Positions 1 to 9,094 of a stretch of DNA of 64,000 nt are shown here, one piece after another (position 1 is the stretch's first letter; every line of letters starts with the position of its first letter). This DNA is from a bacterium (lineage in GTDB: Bacteria; Bacillota; Bacilli; Lactobacillales; Streptococcaceae). The DNA lies in contig CAJNBT010000004.1 in assembly GCA_905221085.1 (NCBI GenBank), positions 80,841 to 144,840 on the forward strand, in the 5' to 3' direction. The position numbers and the translations under genes were made by a program. The notes beneath the pieces were generated by a model. It saw only the letters and a list, made by a program, of their open reading frames with translations, was not told the origin of the DNA and did not search any database.

Positions 1-908
1 ACATCAATGGTATATGGATATTTAGAACCAGAATTACCAGCAGCTGCGGCAGCTGTACTTGCTGCTTCACCATTGTTTTTAGGGTAGTCAGAAATATAGC
101 TAAGCTTACCAGTCCAGCTCTTATCTTGATAAACTTTAGAAGTAAAGGTTACTTCTTGTCCTACAGAGAGGTTGGCAAGGTTATATTCAGATAGTTCTCC
201 CTTAACTTGCAAGTTTTCATTGCTAACGATATGAACTACCACCTGGCTAGCTCCAGTTGGAGATTTTGAAACATTGCGGTTGACTTCGACTACAGTTCCT
301 TCTAGAGTGCTGAGAACCGTCATTGCATCCAACTGACTTTGAGCCTTACTTAATTGTGCTGCTGCATCTGCACGAGCATCACGAGCATCACCTAGTTGTG
401 CATCAATAGATGAAACTGAATTTCCTGAGACTGGAGCTGGAGTTTGGGCTGCAGCTCCTTCGCCTCCTGCTGGTACTGGTAACTGTGGAGCCGGAGCTGA
501 AGCGGCTTCATTTCGTGCTTGATTGAGTTCGTTTATATGACGATCTGCCTTAGCTACTGCTCGACTAGCTGAATCATAGGCAGCCTGGGCTTCTGAACTA
601 CTGTACTTGACTAAAGCCTGCCCTTCGCTGACCTTATCCCCCACAGAAACAAGGATTTCATCTAAATCTCCCTTACTAGCATCAAAATAAACATATTGTT
701 CATTTTTTGCCGTTACTATCCCTGATAATAAAACAGAGGATGCCACGCTTCCTTCCTTGGCAACAACAAGATGAGTAGGCTCATCTTTTACAGCGGTTTG
801 AGATGGTTGTCTAAAGAGCAAAATCCCTCCAGCACCCAATACAACTACACTTGCAGCACCGATTGCTGCATACAATTGCCACTTTTTAGCTTTACTATTC
901 TTTTTCAT
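1..908 (-). CDS. HlyD/MacA-type efflux periplasmic adaptor (3' end outside window)
   Basis: Membrane-anchored adaptor of a MacAB-like ABC efflux system; it should link an ABC permease/ATPase pair to the outside of the cell wall. About 302 residues are visible, reading off the left edge. The start is an ATG at 906-908 behind AGGAGTTTC. Residues about 8-32 form one N-terminal membrane anchor after a lysine-rich start. Next come a biotinyl-lipoyl-like half (GDLDEILVSVGDKVSEGQ), a coiled-coil hairpin rich in Ala, Asp, Arg and Gln, interrupted by an Ala/Pro-rich low-complexity loop, and then the returning lipoyl half (TVVEVNRN). The partner permease and ATPase genes would lie beyond base 1. The family call is firm; the substrate is unknown. 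Confidence 0.85.
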   Translation of the reverse strand, partial: MKKNSKAKKWQLYAAIGAASVVVLGAGGILLFRQPSQTAVKDEPTHLVVAKEGSVASSVLLSGIVTAKNEQYVYFDASKGDLDEILVSVGDKVSEGQALVKYSSSEAQAAYDSASRAVAKADRHINELNQARNEAASAPAPQLPVPAGGEGAAAQTPAPVSGNSVSSIDAQLGDARDARADAAAQLSKAQSQLDAMTVLSTLEGTVVEVNRNVSKSPTGASQVVVHIVSNENLQVKGELSEYNLANLSVGQEVTFTSKVYQDKSWTGKLSYISDYPKNNGEAASTAAAAAGNSGSKYPYTID

Positions 909-944
909 AATGAAACTCCTTTTTGATTTAAAGTCCTTAACAAC

Positions 945-973
945 ATTATACAAAAATTACCAAATATAAACAA
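945..973 (-). promoter_or_regulatory. Promoter of the HlyD-type adaptor gene
   Basis: On the minus strand TTGTTT (968-973) and TATAAT (945-950) are separated by 17 bp, about 37 bp before the adaptor start codon. Predicted by eye as a sigma-A type promoter. Confidence 0.55.
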
Positions 974-1030
974 TAACAGTTTAGAACGAAATAATGACAT
1001 TTCAGGACTCAATTATTGTTCGGAATTTTT

Positions 1031-1058
1031 TTCACAACCATTGTACTAGGTATATAAT
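1031..1058 (+). promoter_or_regulatory. Possible promoter for glutathione reductase
   Basis: TTCACA (1031-1036) and TATAAT (1053-1058) are 16 bp apart on the plus strand. This would give a leader of about 135 nt before the gor start. A closer, weaker promoter cannot be excluded. Confidence 0.4.
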
Positions 1059-1200
1059 ACACTTTATTTTTATTTTTTGCAAGCCTTTTCTTTAATTTTT
1101 TTGGACGTAGCAGATTTTTGCAATCACATCAAAAAAAAGATAGAATATGACTATCAAAAAATGACACTCTACTATTTAAAAGAGTACAAAGGAGTTTACA

Positions 1201-2547
1201 ATGAGAGAATACGATATCATTGCTATCGGTGGAGGTAGTGGAGGAATTGCTACCATGAACCGTGCTGGTGAACACGGAGCCAAAGCGGCCGTTATTGAGG
1301 AAAAGAAACTAGGTGGAACCTGTGTCAACGTCGGTTGTGTTCCTAAAAAAATCATGTGGTACGGGGCTCAAATCGCTGAGACTTTCCATCAATTTGGAGT
1401 AGACTACGGCTTTAAGACTACTGATCTTAACTTTGACTTTGCAACCCTACGCCGTAATCGTGAAGCCTACATTGATCGCGCTCGTTCTTCTTATGATGGC
1501 AGTTTTAAACGCAACGGCGTAGACCTGATTGAAGGTCATGCGGAATTTGTAGATTCTCATACTGTCAGCGTAAATGGTGAACTGATTCGTGCCAAACATA
1601 TCGTGATTGCTACTGGTGCCCATCCAAGTATTCCTAATATTCCTGGTGCAGAACTAGGCGGCTCTTCTGATGATGTATTTGCCTGGGAAGAATTGCCAGA
1701 GTCAGTTGCCATTCTAGGCGCTGGTTATATCGCCGTCGAATTGGCTGGCGTACTCCACACCTTTGGTGTCAAGACAGATCTCTTTGTTCGCCGCGATCGT
1801 CCTTTACGTGGTTTTGATTCTTATATCGTTGAAGGTTTGGTCAAGGAAATGGAAAGAACAAACTTACCACTTCATACTCACAAAGTCCCTGTCAAGTTAG
1901 AAAAAACTGCTGAAGGCATTACCATTCATTTCGAAGATGGTACTAGTCACACAGCTAGCCAAGTTATCTGGGCTACTGGTCGCCGTCCAAACGTTAAGGG
2001 CTTGCAACTTGAAAAAGCTGGAGTGACTCTAAACGAACGTGGCTTTATCCAAGTGGATGAATACCAAAATACTGTTGTTGAGGGAATCTATGCTCTAGGT
2101 GATGTAACGGGTGAGAAAGAACTAACTCCAGTTGCAATCAAGGCCGGACGTACCCTATCTGAACGTCTCTTTAACGGAAAAACTACTGCAAAAATGGATT
2201 ACTCAACTATTCCAACTGTTGTCTTTTCACACCCTGCTATCGGAACTGTTGGTTTGACAGAAGAGCAAGCTATTAAAGAATATGGTCAAGACCAAATCAA
2301 GGTTTATAAATCAAGCTTTGCATCTATGTACTCTGCTTGCACTCGCAACCGTCAAGAAACACGTTTCAAACTCATAACAGCTGGTCCAGAAGAAAAAGTT
2401 GTCGGACTTCATGGAATTGGCTATGGTGTTGATGAAATGATTCAAGGATTTGCCGTTGCTATCAAAATGGGAGCAACCAAGGCAGACTTTGATGCAACCG
2501 TAGCGATTCACCCAACTGCATCTGAAGAATTTGTAACTATGCGTTAA
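1201..2547 (+). CDS. gor: Glutathione-disulfide reductase
   Basis: Cytoplasmic FAD flavoenzyme that reduces glutathione disulfide with NADPH; streptococci import glutathione and use it against oxidants. The 448 residues are full length. The FAD-binding GGGSGG is at residues 10-15, the redox-active CVNVGC at 41-46, the NADP-binding [11 protein letters not shown] near 175, and the C-terminal HPTASEEF carries the catalytic histidine of the dimer partner. The ATG start has AAAGGAG 6 nt upstream. It is transcribed away from the efflux adaptor. The C-terminal HPTASEEF and the NADP site point to Gor rather than lipoamide dehydrogenase or mercuric reductase. Confidence 0.93.
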   Translation: MREYDIIAIGGGSGGIATMNRAGEHGAKAAVIEEKKLGGTCVNVGCVPKKIMWYGAQIAETFHQFGVDYGFKTTDLNFDFATLRRNREAYIDRARSSYDGSFKRNGVDLIEGHAEFVDSHTVSVNGELIRAKHIVIATGAHPSIPNIPGAELGGSSDDVFAWEELPESVAILGAGYIAVELAGVLHTFGVKTDLFVRRDRPLRGFDSYIVEGLVKEMERTNLPLHTHKVPVKLEKTAEGITIHFEDGTSHTASQVIWATGRRPNVKGLQLEKAGVTLNERGFIQVDEYQNTVVEGIYALGDVTGEKELTPVAIKAGRTLSERLFNGKTTAKMDYSTIPTVVFSHPAIGTVGLTEEQAIKEYGQDQIKVYKSSFASMYSACTRNRQETRFKLITAGPEEKVVGLHGIGYGVDEMIQGFAVAIKMGATKADFDATVAIHPTASEEFVTMR

Positions 2548-2552
2548 TCGAA

Positions 2553-2590
2553 ATAAAAGAAGATGATACAAATGTGTCTGCTTCTTTTTT
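2553..2590 (+). terminator. Terminator after gor
   Basis: AAAAGAAG and CTTCTTTT arms with an 18-nt loop, ending in a T-run, lie immediately after the gor stop. Confidence 0.5.
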
Positions 2591-2680
2591 AATGTCTTCG
2601 AATCTACAAAACAATTATCCAACTTACCCAGTCAGCAAATCGGCCGTTGCAGCTTTTGTTACCTTGTTTTTAAAAATCGG

Positions 2681-2708
2681 TTGACAATGATTCCTCTACG
2701 AGTATAAT
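2681..2708 (+). promoter_or_regulatory. bioY promoter
   Basis: Consensus TTGACA (2681-2686) and TATAAT (2703-2708) with a 16-bp spacer, 33 bp before the bioY start. No riboswitch-like leader fits in so short a space. Confidence 0.75.
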
Positions 2709-2741
2709 AGTTACTATACATCAGAAAAGAGGTTAACTATT

Positions 2742-3278
2742 TTGAAAAAAGCTCACGTTTATGCTATCCCTGCTATTGGGGCTGCTCTCATTGCTGTTTT
2801 GGCACAAATCAGTCTTCCAATTGGACCTGTGCCCTTCACTCTGCAGAACTTTGCAATCGGCTTGATTGCTACTGTCTTTAGACCGAGAGAGGCTGTACTT
2901 TCTGTTGGACTATATCTTCTTCTAGGTGCTATCGGTCTTCCTGTCTTTGCAGGAGGTGGAGCTGGATTTCATGCTTTGGTTGGTCCTACTGCAGGTTATC
3001 TTTGGTTTTATCTTGTATACTCTGGACTTACTTCTTCCATAACTAACAGCAAGAGTGGAGTTGTCAAGATTTTTCTTGCAAACCTCTTGGGTGATGCCCT
3101 TGTCTTTGTCGGTGGAATCATTGGCTTGCATTTCCTAGCTGGAATGCCATTTGAAAAAGCTCTTGTTGTGGGGGTATTTCCCTTTATCATCCCAGATTTT
3201 GGTAAAATTATTGCTATTAGTATTATTAGCCGTCCACTACTTCAACGCCTTAAAAATCAGTCTTACTTTACTAACTAA
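2742..3278 (+). CDS. bioY: Biotin transporter BioY (ECF S component)
   Basis: Substrate-binding membrane subunit of an energy-coupling-factor biotin importer; it would share the general EcfA/EcfA'/EcfT module encoded elsewhere. The 178 residues match the family. About six hydrophobic helices are visible, with the typical N-terminal segment (QISLPIGPVPFTLQNF) and the glycine-rich loop LPVFAGGGAGFHALVGPTAGYL near residues 65-87. The start is TTG at 2742 behind AAGAGG, with no better ATG nearby. Monocistronic: it has its own promoter and a terminator directly after the stop. No biotin synthesis gene is nearby, consistent with uptake. Confidence 0.92.
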   Translation: MKKAHVYAIPAIGAALIAVLAQISLPIGPVPFTLQNFAIGLIATVFRPREAVLSVGLYLLLGAIGLPVFAGGGAGFHALVGPTAGYLWFYLVYSGLTSSITNSKSGVVKIFLANLLGDALVFVGGIIGLHFLAGMPFEKALVVGVFPFIIPDFGKIIAISIISRPLLQRLKNQSYFTN

Positions 3279-3317
3279 AAAAGGATATCGAGTTGTCATA
3301 ACTCAATATCCTTTTCT
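3276..3317. terminator. Bidirectional terminator between bioY and the YdbC-like gene
   Basis: The arms AAAAGGATATCGAGTT and AACTCAATATCCTTTT flank a 5-nt loop, with A-rich and T-rich sides. The hairpin can serve both convergent genes. Confidence 0.8.
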
Positions 3318-3331
3318 TTCATTTTGACTAC

Positions 3332-3547
3332 TTAATTGCCTTTAAAAGCATCCACCATGGTTTGAAATTCTTCATTGGAGAGAGTAATCCCTTTGCCCAT
3401 TTTAGTATGATCTGGGCTCCAAGCACGAATATCAAACTTTGCAGGGGCACCATTAAAGCTCACACGGTTGATTTCCTTAGTCCAACCTTTTTCGTTTTCA
3501 GAAAGAGTCAACAAATGCTCTTCAATTTCAAATGTAAATTCTGCCAT
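3332..3547 (-). CDS. YdbC-like PC4-type single-stranded DNA-binding protein
   Basis: Small (71 aa) protein resembling lactococcal YdbC, a bacterial homologue of eukaryotic PC4 that binds single-stranded DNA as a dimer. The visible features are a beta-rich core (FTFEIEEHLLTLSENEKGWTKEIN), the conserved segment PAKFDIRAWSPDHTKMGKGITL, and a C-terminal helix (NEEFQTMVDAF). The WSPDH..MGKGITLS pattern is the family hallmark. The ATG start is behind an AAAAGGAG ribosome site. It is a single-gene unit convergent with bioY. Assignment is from motif recognition only; the cellular role is not established. Confidence 0.75.
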   Translation of the reverse strand: MAEFTFEIEEHLLTLSENEKGWTKEINRVSFNGAPAKFDIRAWSPDHTKMGKGITLSNEEFQTMVDAFKGN

Positions 3548-3645
3548 TTTCTTCTCCTTTTTTAGCTTTCATTTGATTATTCGTAAAATCTTGTAGATTT
3601 TAGGAAAATTTTATATAATATTGATATAAAAGAAGGGAGGCCAAT

Positions 3646-3966
3646 ATGAGACATAAATTCCAGCAAGTTCTAGATAAAATACATGACTTTTTAAATGGAC
3701 ATGACCAACCAGACCATACTGAAACCAACTCCCTTACAGCCACTATTGAAGAGGCTATCCAGAAACAAACCGCTGTTCACCTTATCTTGTCTGAAGCAAG
3801 CTTTACAGGTGACATCATCAAATACGATCAACAACGTCAGCAAATTATCGTGAAAAATTTTGCCAAAAATGTGACTCGTATTATCCGCATAAGCGATATT
3901 CAACGCCTACGATTTGTCCCTTCAACTGTCCAAACAGCCCAAAAAAATAGATTTAAGAAAGAGTGA
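3646..3966 (+). CDS. Conserved hypothetical protein, 106 aa
   Basis: No function recognised. The ATG is preceded by GAAGGGAGG, a strong ribosome site. The N-terminal half is an acidic/His-containing helix (LDKIHDFLNGHDQPDH). The C-terminal half (residues about 40-90) reads as alternating beta strands (AVHLILSEASFTGDIIKYD, then IIVKNF, then RIIRISDIQRLRFV), suggesting a small beta-barrel of the Sm-like or YolD-like kind. That fold idea is inference. It ends at a bidirectional terminator shared with the convergent ATP-cone gene. Confidence 0.65.
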   Translation: MRHKFQQVLDKIHDFLNGHDQPDHTETNSLTATIEEAIQKQTAVHLILSEASFTGDIIKYDQQRQQIIVKNFAKNVTRIIRISDIQRLRFVPSTVQTAQKNRFKKE

Positions 3967-3998
3967 GATGTAGTTGCTTCATCCCACTCTTTTTTCTT
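3955..3998. terminator. Bidirectional terminator
   Basis: AAAGAGTGAGATG and CATCCCACTCTTT arms with an 8-9 nt loop and a T-run. It serves the plus-strand hypothetical gene and the minus-strand rimM-trmD-ATP-cone unit. Confidence 0.75.
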
Positions 3999-4335
3999 AA
4001 CGAACTTGTTCAAAATGTAAATGAACGGCGATATGATCTCCATAACCACTTCTTTCCAAATCACGTTGTAGACGATAGGAAATGTAGTGTTCAGCAATGG
4101 TAATGTAACCTGCACCCAGTAGACGATGTTCAACCAAAGACTGAATCATGCTGATGGTAGCACGTTCCACCTTGGCTTCTTCCAAATCCAAAACCACTTT
4201 CTTAGTGACTTGTGCAAGGTTTTGACGCAAATCATCTGTCAATACATAGACAGTCTGAGCTGCCTTTAAGATGGCTTGGTAAATCTTATCTGGATTAAAT
4301 TCAGCAATTTCTCCATCACGTTTGATTACTTGCAT
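3997..4335 (-). CDS. Stand-alone ATP-cone domain protein
   Basis: The 112 residues are almost entirely one ATP-cone, the nucleotide-sensing domain usually fused to ribonucleotide reductases or NrdR. The opening VIKRDGEIAEFNPDKIYQAI and the helical ...ATISMIQSLVEHRLLGAGYITIAEHYISYR are characteristic. No reductase domain or NrdR zinc ribbon follows. It is 11 nt after trmD and probably co-transcribed with rimM-trmD. Its job is unknown; sensing of (d)ATP is a reasonable inference from the family. Confidence 0.75.
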   Translation of the reverse strand: MQVIKRDGEIAEFNPDKIYQAILKAAQTVYVLTDDLRQNLAQVTKKVVLDLEEAKVERATISMIQSLVEHRLLGAGYITIAEHYISYRLQRDLERSGYGDHIAVHLHFEQVR

Positions 4336-4346
4336 AGGTATCTCCT

Positions 4347-5066
4347 TTATTCTTTGTTTTCTTTGATTTCTGCCAGCATTTTTTCTTCTTCTACTGTCAG
4401 TTGATAATGTTCTAACAAATCCGGTCTGCGCTCGTAGGTTTTCTTTAAACTCTCATACAGGCGCCACTGACGAATCTTTTCATGGTGCCCGCTCATCAGT
4501 ACATCTGGCACAACCATGCCTCGATAATCATAGGGACGTGTGTATTGAGGATATTCGAGAAGGCCTGAAGAAAAACTATCATCTTGGTGGCTAGACTCTT
4601 TGCCAATCACTTCTGGAATCAGGCGAACCGTCGCATCAATCATGGTCATGGCCGCCAATTCCCCACCAGTCAAGACATAGTCCCCCAGGGAAATCTCATC
4701 TGTCACCAAGGTCTTAATGCGCTCATCATAGCCCTCATAGTGACCACAGATAAAGATCAGTTCCTCTTCTTTGGCCAAATCCTCAGCATAGGCCTGATCA
4801 AACTGCTTTCCAGCTGGATCGAGGAGAATAACGCGCGGATTTTTCTTTTCAATAGCATCAAATGCATCGAAAATGGGTTGAGCTCGGAGCAGCATCCCCT
4901 GACCGCCTCCGTAGGGCTCATCGTCTACATGGCGGGCCTTTTCAGCATTTTCTCGAAAATTATGATACTGGATATCCAAGAGACCTTTTTCTCGAGCCTT
5001 TCCAACGATTGAGTGCTCCAGTGGAGAAAACATCTCTGGAAAGAGGGTTAAAATATCAATCTTCAT
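4347..5066 (-). CDS. trmD: tRNA (guanine37-N1)-methyltransferase TrmD
   Basis: Methylates N1 of G37 beside the anticodon using S-adenosylmethionine, preventing +1 frameshifting. It is 239 residues, the normal length. The trefoil-knot SPOUT core is visible as [13 protein letters not shown] and [20 protein letters not shown] (about residues 107-147), preceded by the N-terminal [13 protein letters not shown]. The C-terminal helical domain carries the tRNA-binding RRPDLLEHY stretch. It overlaps the end of rimM by 11 nt, so the two are translationally coupled. Confidence 0.96.
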   Translation of the reverse strand: MKIDILTLFPEMFSPLEHSIVGKAREKGLLDIQYHNFRENAEKARHVDDEPYGGGQGMLLRAQPIFDAFDAIEKKNPRVILLDPAGKQFDQAYAEDLAKEEELIFICGHYEGYDERIKTLVTDEISLGDYVLTGGELAAMTMIDATVRLIPEVIGKESSHQDDSFSSGLLEYPQYTRPYDYRGMVVPDVLMSGHHEKIRQWRLYESLKKTYERRPDLLEHYQLTVEEEKMLAEIKENKE

Positions 5067-5574
5067 CGTCTAACCCTTCTAAGATTTCCACATCGACACG
5101 GTTATTTGGAATATCAACATTGAGAACCACTGGTGGGATATAAGGCAAGAGCAAGTCACGTTTACCTTTTCGCTTGACCACCCAGACATCGTTGGCACCT
5201 GGTTGCAGGATTTCCTTGATGGTTCCAACCAAGTTATCTCCCTCATAGACTTCTAAACCGATAATCTCGTGATAGTAGAATTCACCATCGTCTAGGTCAT
5301 TCAAATCTTCCTCAGCAATCTTGAGACTGTATCCCTTGTACTTTTCAATAGCATTGATATGATACATATCTTTGAATTTAATAATGTCAAAGTTCTTCTG
5401 TTTACGGTGACTAGCGATGGTCACTGTTTGGACAAACTGATCTTTTTCATCAAACAAGGCCAGCTCAGATCCTTTTTTAAAGCGTTCTTCTGCAAAATCC
5501 GTCACAGACAAGACTCGCATCTCACCCTGTAACCCCTGCGTATTGACGATTTTCCCAACATTAAAGTAGTTCAT
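5056..5574 (-). CDS. rimM: Ribosome maturation factor RimM
   Basis: Assists 30S subunit assembly by binding ribosomal protein S19 and helping 16S rRNA 3' domain maturation. The 172 residues contain an N-terminal RimM beta-barrel ([24 protein letters not shown]) and a C-terminal PRC-barrel ([31 protein letters not shown]). The start ATG is behind CAGGAGAC. It is the first gene of rimM-trmD. In related genomes rimM is closer to khpA/rpsP; here three accessory genes intervene. Confidence 0.95.
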   Translation of the reverse strand: MNYFNVGKIVNTQGLQGEMRVLSVTDFAEERFKKGSELALFDEKDQFVQTVTIASHRKQKNFDIIKFKDMYHINAIEKYKGYSLKIAEEDLNDLDDGEFYYHEIIGLEVYEGDNLVGTIKEILQPGANDVWVVKRKGKRDLLLPYIPPVVLNVDIPNNRVDVEILEGLDDED

Positions 5575-5604
5575 CTTGTCTCCTGTAGTCTATTTCTTTC
5601 CATC

Positions 5605-6393
5605 TTATTCTGACAATTCTCGAATAATAGTCGCAATTTTTTCTGATTCTGACCATTGTAAATAATGGTGATTCCCTCCTAAAATGAGTTTAGTATTGGA
5701 AGTCCAATATTCTGATTCTCTGTACTCTTTTTCTCTATAAGCCTGACAAAAAATAAATACATGGGCATAAGCTTCTATCGACAAATTCTCAAAATCTTCC
5801 TCAGTAATCTCTCCAGATATCTGAAATTCTGGATCTTGATTTTCCAACTCTGAGCCTTTTTCTTGCATTAATTCCCAGATTTCTTTATTAATTTCAGGGC
5901 TAAATGTCTCTTGAGTTAAGTTCTTAAAATAAAGTTCAGGACCACACTCGTCAATCAGCCTCATCTGATCTTCCATTTCTGGATAAGGATTTTCTGAAAA
6001 ATCAGCAAACATGACTTTTTTAGTTGTCGGTTCAATTGCTACTAAAGCCTGACACTTAATTGGTTTATTGAGTAATTTGCAAGCTAAAATTCCACTCAAA
6101 CTATGTGCACAAAGTATATATTCAGAAATCCCTAATTCTTCAAGTACTTCATAAACCGCATCTGCAAGATTATCTAGATTTTTTCCAGCTTGGTCATGAA
6201 TCGGACTTCTACCTGTGTTCGGAAAATCAATTGTCAAATAACCAATTGTAGGAGGAAGTTTTTCAAGTATAAGTGAAAAATTTTCATAACTTGGTAGCAA
6301 ACCTGCGCCACTTAAACAAACTAGCATTTTCTTTTGATTTTGATAAGTAACAGAGAGACTACCAATTTCTGTAGATACTTCAATCCTCTTCAT
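5605..6393 (-). CDS. Alpha/beta hydrolase family protein
   Basis: Likely cytoplasmic serine hydrolase of unknown substrate, about 262 aa. An oxyanion-type loop (CLSGAGLLPSYENF), strand-turn YLTIDFPNTGRS and nucleophile elbow CAHSLSGILA are present (Ser about 98); a late His in GGNHHYLQW completes a plausible triad. The elbow has Ala where GxSxG usually has the first Gly. The frame also opens with GTG at 6405 (adding four residues), but the ATG at 6391-6393 has GAGTGG upstream and is preferred. It is AT-rich compared with the flanking rimM and probably part of an accessory insert. Confidence 0.75.
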   Translation of the reverse strand: MKRIEVSTEIGSLSVTYQNQKKMLVCLSGAGLLPSYENFSLILEKLPPTIGYLTIDFPNTGRSPIHDQAGKNLDNLADAVYEVLEELGISEYILCAHSLSGILACKLLNKPIKCQALVAIEPTTKKVMFADFSENPYPEMEDQMRLIDECGPELYFKNLTQETFSPEINKEIWELMQEKGSELENQDPEFQISGEITEEDFENLSIEAYAHVFIFCQAYREKEYRESEYWTSNTKLILGGNHHYLQWSESEKIATIIRELSE

Positions 6394-6490
6394 AAAGAAA
6401 TCCACTCATTCTATATAATGAATTATTAAAAATCCTTATCCTTTATTCTATCACGTTCCAAGGATTTTCTCAAGTTGGATAGATCCTATC

Positions 6491-7348
6491 TTATGGGCCT
6501 ACTACTTCTTCAAAAAATTCACCAATAAGTTGATTAAACTCTTTAGGATGGTCATTCATCGGTTGGTGTTTGCTATCTGCAATTGTTACTTGACGCGCAT
6601 TTGGATTTAAGTCAATGATCCCATCGTAGATCATTTTTAGGTGTTTGGGAAAATCATTTTCGCCTCTTACTAATAGCATAGGAGGATTGCCATGATAACC
6701 TTCTATCTCGTGGACAGCCAAAAAACCTGTGATTCCAAGGTTCAAAAAAACATCTCTCCCAGTTTCTATAATGGCCGTCTTGACTAATTCTCTTGTGATA
6801 GGATTATCTGTACACATTTTTGAGTTCTTATCTGCAATCAACTTCCAAGGAATCGTTTTATACATAAGGGAACTATATTTTATGCGATTTCTCTCTTTAT
6901 CTGATAGGTAACGATGCTGTCCCCAACTATCTACCATGACCAAGGCTAGAACTCTTTCTGGATGGCGATAGGTGTACTCTTGAAGTGGATTCCCTCCCCA
7001 AGAATGACCAACCAATATCACCTTATCCAACTGGAAATAGGACAAAATAGCATCTATATCTTGAACAGCACCTTCTAAGTCAGGTAAACCAACTTTCATA
7101 GGTGATTCACCCTGTCCTCTAACATTGACAAAGTAAAGGTCAAATTCATCAAAAGCATCATACTGGTGGGCCCACATCTGACTACGGCCACAAGCTCCAT
7201 GATAAAAAATAATGTGTCCTTTACTTGAGCTTCCAGGGCGATGATAAACAGCCAAGTCACAATCTAAAACTGGTATAATGTGACGTACCAAAGTCTTGGG
7301 TTTTCTGTTATAAAAAGCAATAGCTTCAGCTATATCATTTTGCTTCAT
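6491..7348 (-). CDS. Alpha/beta hydrolase
   Basis: The 285-residue alpha/beta-hydrolase fold protein has a complete set of motifs: HGACGRSQMW oxyanion loop (50-59), strand YFVNVRGQGES, nucleophile elbow LVGHSWGG (Ser116), an acidic residue in LLVRGENDF, and a C-terminal His in ADSKHQPMNDHP. It has no signal peptide, so it is cytoplasmic. It could be an esterase, peptidase or lactonase; nothing in the sequence decides. It lies in the same orientation as the preceding hydrolase, with about 85 bp between them. Confidence 0.8.
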   Translation of the reverse strand: MKQNDIAEAIAFYNRKPKTLVRHIIPVLDCDLAVYHRPGSSSKGHIIFYHGACGRSQMWAHQYDAFDEFDLYFVNVRGQGESPMKVGLPDLEGAVQDIDAILSYFQLDKVILVGHSWGGNPLQEYTYRHPERVLALVMVDSWGQHRYLSDKERNRIKYSSLMYKTIPWKLIADKNSKMCTDNPITRELVKTAIIETGRDVFLNLGITGFLAVHEIEGYHGNPPMLLVRGENDFPKHLKMIYDGIIDLNPNARQVTIADSKHQPMNDHPKEFNQLIGEFFEEVVGP

Positions 7349-7497
7349 TATTACACTCTCTCCTCTTTATCCTAGTGTCATTCTTTTTATCTATTTTATC
7401 ATGCTATATTAAAATCATCGTTTTCCAAACTTAATTACATTAAAATTTTTGAATTTTCTGTATCATTTAGATTAAGAAAAAGACTGCTCAGCAATCT

Positions 7498-8400
7498 TTA
7501 CTTTTTTCTAATCAGATTCATGCCTAAAATTCCAGCAATAATCAAAGTTGCTCCGATCACATGATAGCTATAAATTGGTTCGTGGAGGATAAGAGCTCCA
7601 GCTACAATGGTCAAAACTGTTCCAAGATTTCCAAAGACACTGACGGTTGATGCTCCAAGTCGAACAATAGCATAGATAGAGAGACTACCAGTAACGATAG
7701 AGGCTAAAATTCCCAAATAGAGAATTGAAAGCAGATAAGATACCTGTCCAAGTGGCGCAAAGTAAGCTAATATGTTCCCCTCTAGATAGTGCGAGGTCAG
7801 ACTCAGCGTATTAAAGGTGACGAAGCCAACAAATATCACAACAGCTGTCATATCCATAGCCCGATAGCGTCCTCCTTTGGACTTGCTGAGAATATTGTTT
7901 ATTGCATTGGCGAGAACAGATCCCAACATCAAGAGAAAGCCAAAGCTAGCAGTCTCAGTACCAAAGTTAGCTCCTTTACTAAGGAAGATGAAAACTACTC
8001 CTGCTACGGATAAAAATAAAAAGAACTTTTGCAGCAAGCTTGTCTTTTCCTTGAGAAAGACCGATGCTAAAAGGAGAGTAAAAATCGGGACAAGAGCCTG
8101 TAAAATTCCAGCTTCAGAAGACGATATATACTGTAAAGCAAAGGATTGAAAAATAAAAAATAAAAGCGGATAGAAAAGACTCATAGGAAGAATAGAAAGA
8201 ATATCTTTTCTACTTAAACTCACTCTGATAAGTTTGGTTTGATGTAAAACGACCATTACTAAAGCTGCGATTGTATAGCGATGCGCTAAGTTTGTGAGAG
8301 GACTGGCATAGCCTAAAGCAATCTTAGTAAATAAAAAAGAAAATCCAATGATGGCTGAAAAGGATAAGGCTGCTAGGTAAGCTTTTGTTTTCTCGTTCAT
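7498..8400 (-). CDS. EamA/DMT-family transporter
   Basis: Inner-membrane drug/metabolite transporter of 300 residues with about ten hydrophobic helices in two EamA repeats. The first repeat opens AALSFSAIIGFSFLFTKIALGYASPLTNLAHRY and the second includes LGSVLANAINNILSKSKGGRY. The C-terminus ends in a short basic tail (NLIRKK). Family members export amino acids, metabolites or drugs; the substrate cannot be read from the sequence. It is the last of three accessory genes between rimM and khpA. Confidence 0.85.
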   Translation of the reverse strand: MNEKTKAYLAALSFSAIIGFSFLFTKIALGYASPLTNLAHRYTIAALVMVVLHQTKLIRVSLSRKDILSILPMSLFYPLLFFIFQSFALQYISSSEAGILQALVPIFTLLLASVFLKEKTSLLQKFFLFLSVAGVVFIFLSKGANFGTETASFGFLLMLGSVLANAINNILSKSKGGRYRAMDMTAVVIFVGFVTFNTLSLTSHYLEGNILAYFAPLGQVSYLLSILYLGILASIVTGSLSIYAIVRLGASTVSVFGNLGTVLTIVAGALILHEPIYSYHVIGATLIIAGILGMNLIRKK

Positions 8401-8806
8401 AGACTGTTACTCCTTTTAAAAATAGCTATTCTCAAGATTGATTGACTAGAATTCTTTAAGACTGTCCTTCCATTGTAGCATAGTAGACTGCTAGATGCTA
8501 TTTCTAGGATTAGCATTTTATGCCTACTATCACCGTTTATCTAGTTCATTGACTAAAAAGGATTCAGCAAGTCTGATCTACTTTTCTCGTTCTTGTCTCA
8601 CAAGTTCTAGCTCGTCTACCTCTTGGAAATTCCTTACTTTGATAGCATAATCCATCATTTTCCTTGCTTTCTCTTTCTTATATTTACTAATACCTTCTTT
8701 ATTAGTCAAAAATCATTTCTTATCGTCTTAGAGGTCCCCTTCAAACATCTTTCCAAATCCCGATTATGCTGTTACTTGATGGATGCTATTTTACACTTCT
8801 CCACAC
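8401..8806. other. Intergenic stretch with a decayed short ORF
   Basis: About 400 bp without an intact gene. On the minus strand a 43-codon frame with a TTG start (8578..8709, reading TNKEGISKYKKEKARKMMDY...) is preceded in-frame by stops and has no clear ribosome site. It is lysine-rich and looks like the tail of a lost gene. No promoter, repeat or RNA was recognised elsewhere in the stretch. Confidence 0.4.
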
Positions 8807-8830
8807 AAAAAAGCGAGACATTCGTCCCGC
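8807..8830 (-). terminator. Terminator of rpsP-khpA
   Basis: On the minus strand GCGGGAC-GAAT-GTCTCGC is followed by six T residues, just after the khpA stop. Confidence 0.75.
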
Positions 8831-8835
8831 CCTTC

Positions 8836-9075
8836 TTATTTTTCGTCAATAACGATTCTTACTTTTTTGTCTTCAGTTGGGACAGAGTAGACAATCGTTC
8901 TTATCGCAGAAATAGTGCGACCCTTACGACCGATTACACGACCCACATCACTTTGATCAAGATCCAAATGATATTCCAAAAATTCTGGTGTATCTTCAAT
9001 CTTGATAGTTAAGGCATCTGGTTGTGAAATCAAGGGTTTCACAATCGCAATAATGAGATTTTCAATCGTATCCAT
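8836..9075 (-). CDS. khpA: KH-domain RNA-binding protein KhpA
   Basis: Small RNA-binding protein (79 aa) that, with KhpB/EloR, influences cell elongation and division in pneumococci. A single KH domain spans most of the protein, with the diagnostic GxxG loop GRKG at residues 49-52 ([16 protein letters not shown]). It lies 19 nt after rpsP with a shared terminator, the usual Firmicute arrangement. Confidence 0.92.
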   Translation of the reverse strand: MDTIENLIIAIVKPLISQPDALTIKIEDTPEFLEYHLDLDQSDVGRVIGRKGRTISAIRTIVYSVPTEDKKVRIVIDEK

Positions 9076-9094
9076 CTGTCAACCTACTTTAAAC

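Noticed and set aside
2311..2622. 103-codon minus-strand frame under gor
   Set aside because: Antisense shadow of gor, with no start site or homologous features.
4584..5012. 142-codon plus-strand frame within trmD
   Set aside because: Antisense to the well-supported trmD reading frame.
8623..9012. 129-codon plus-strand frame across khpA
   Set aside because: Lies opposite khpA and its terminator; unlikely composition for a protein.
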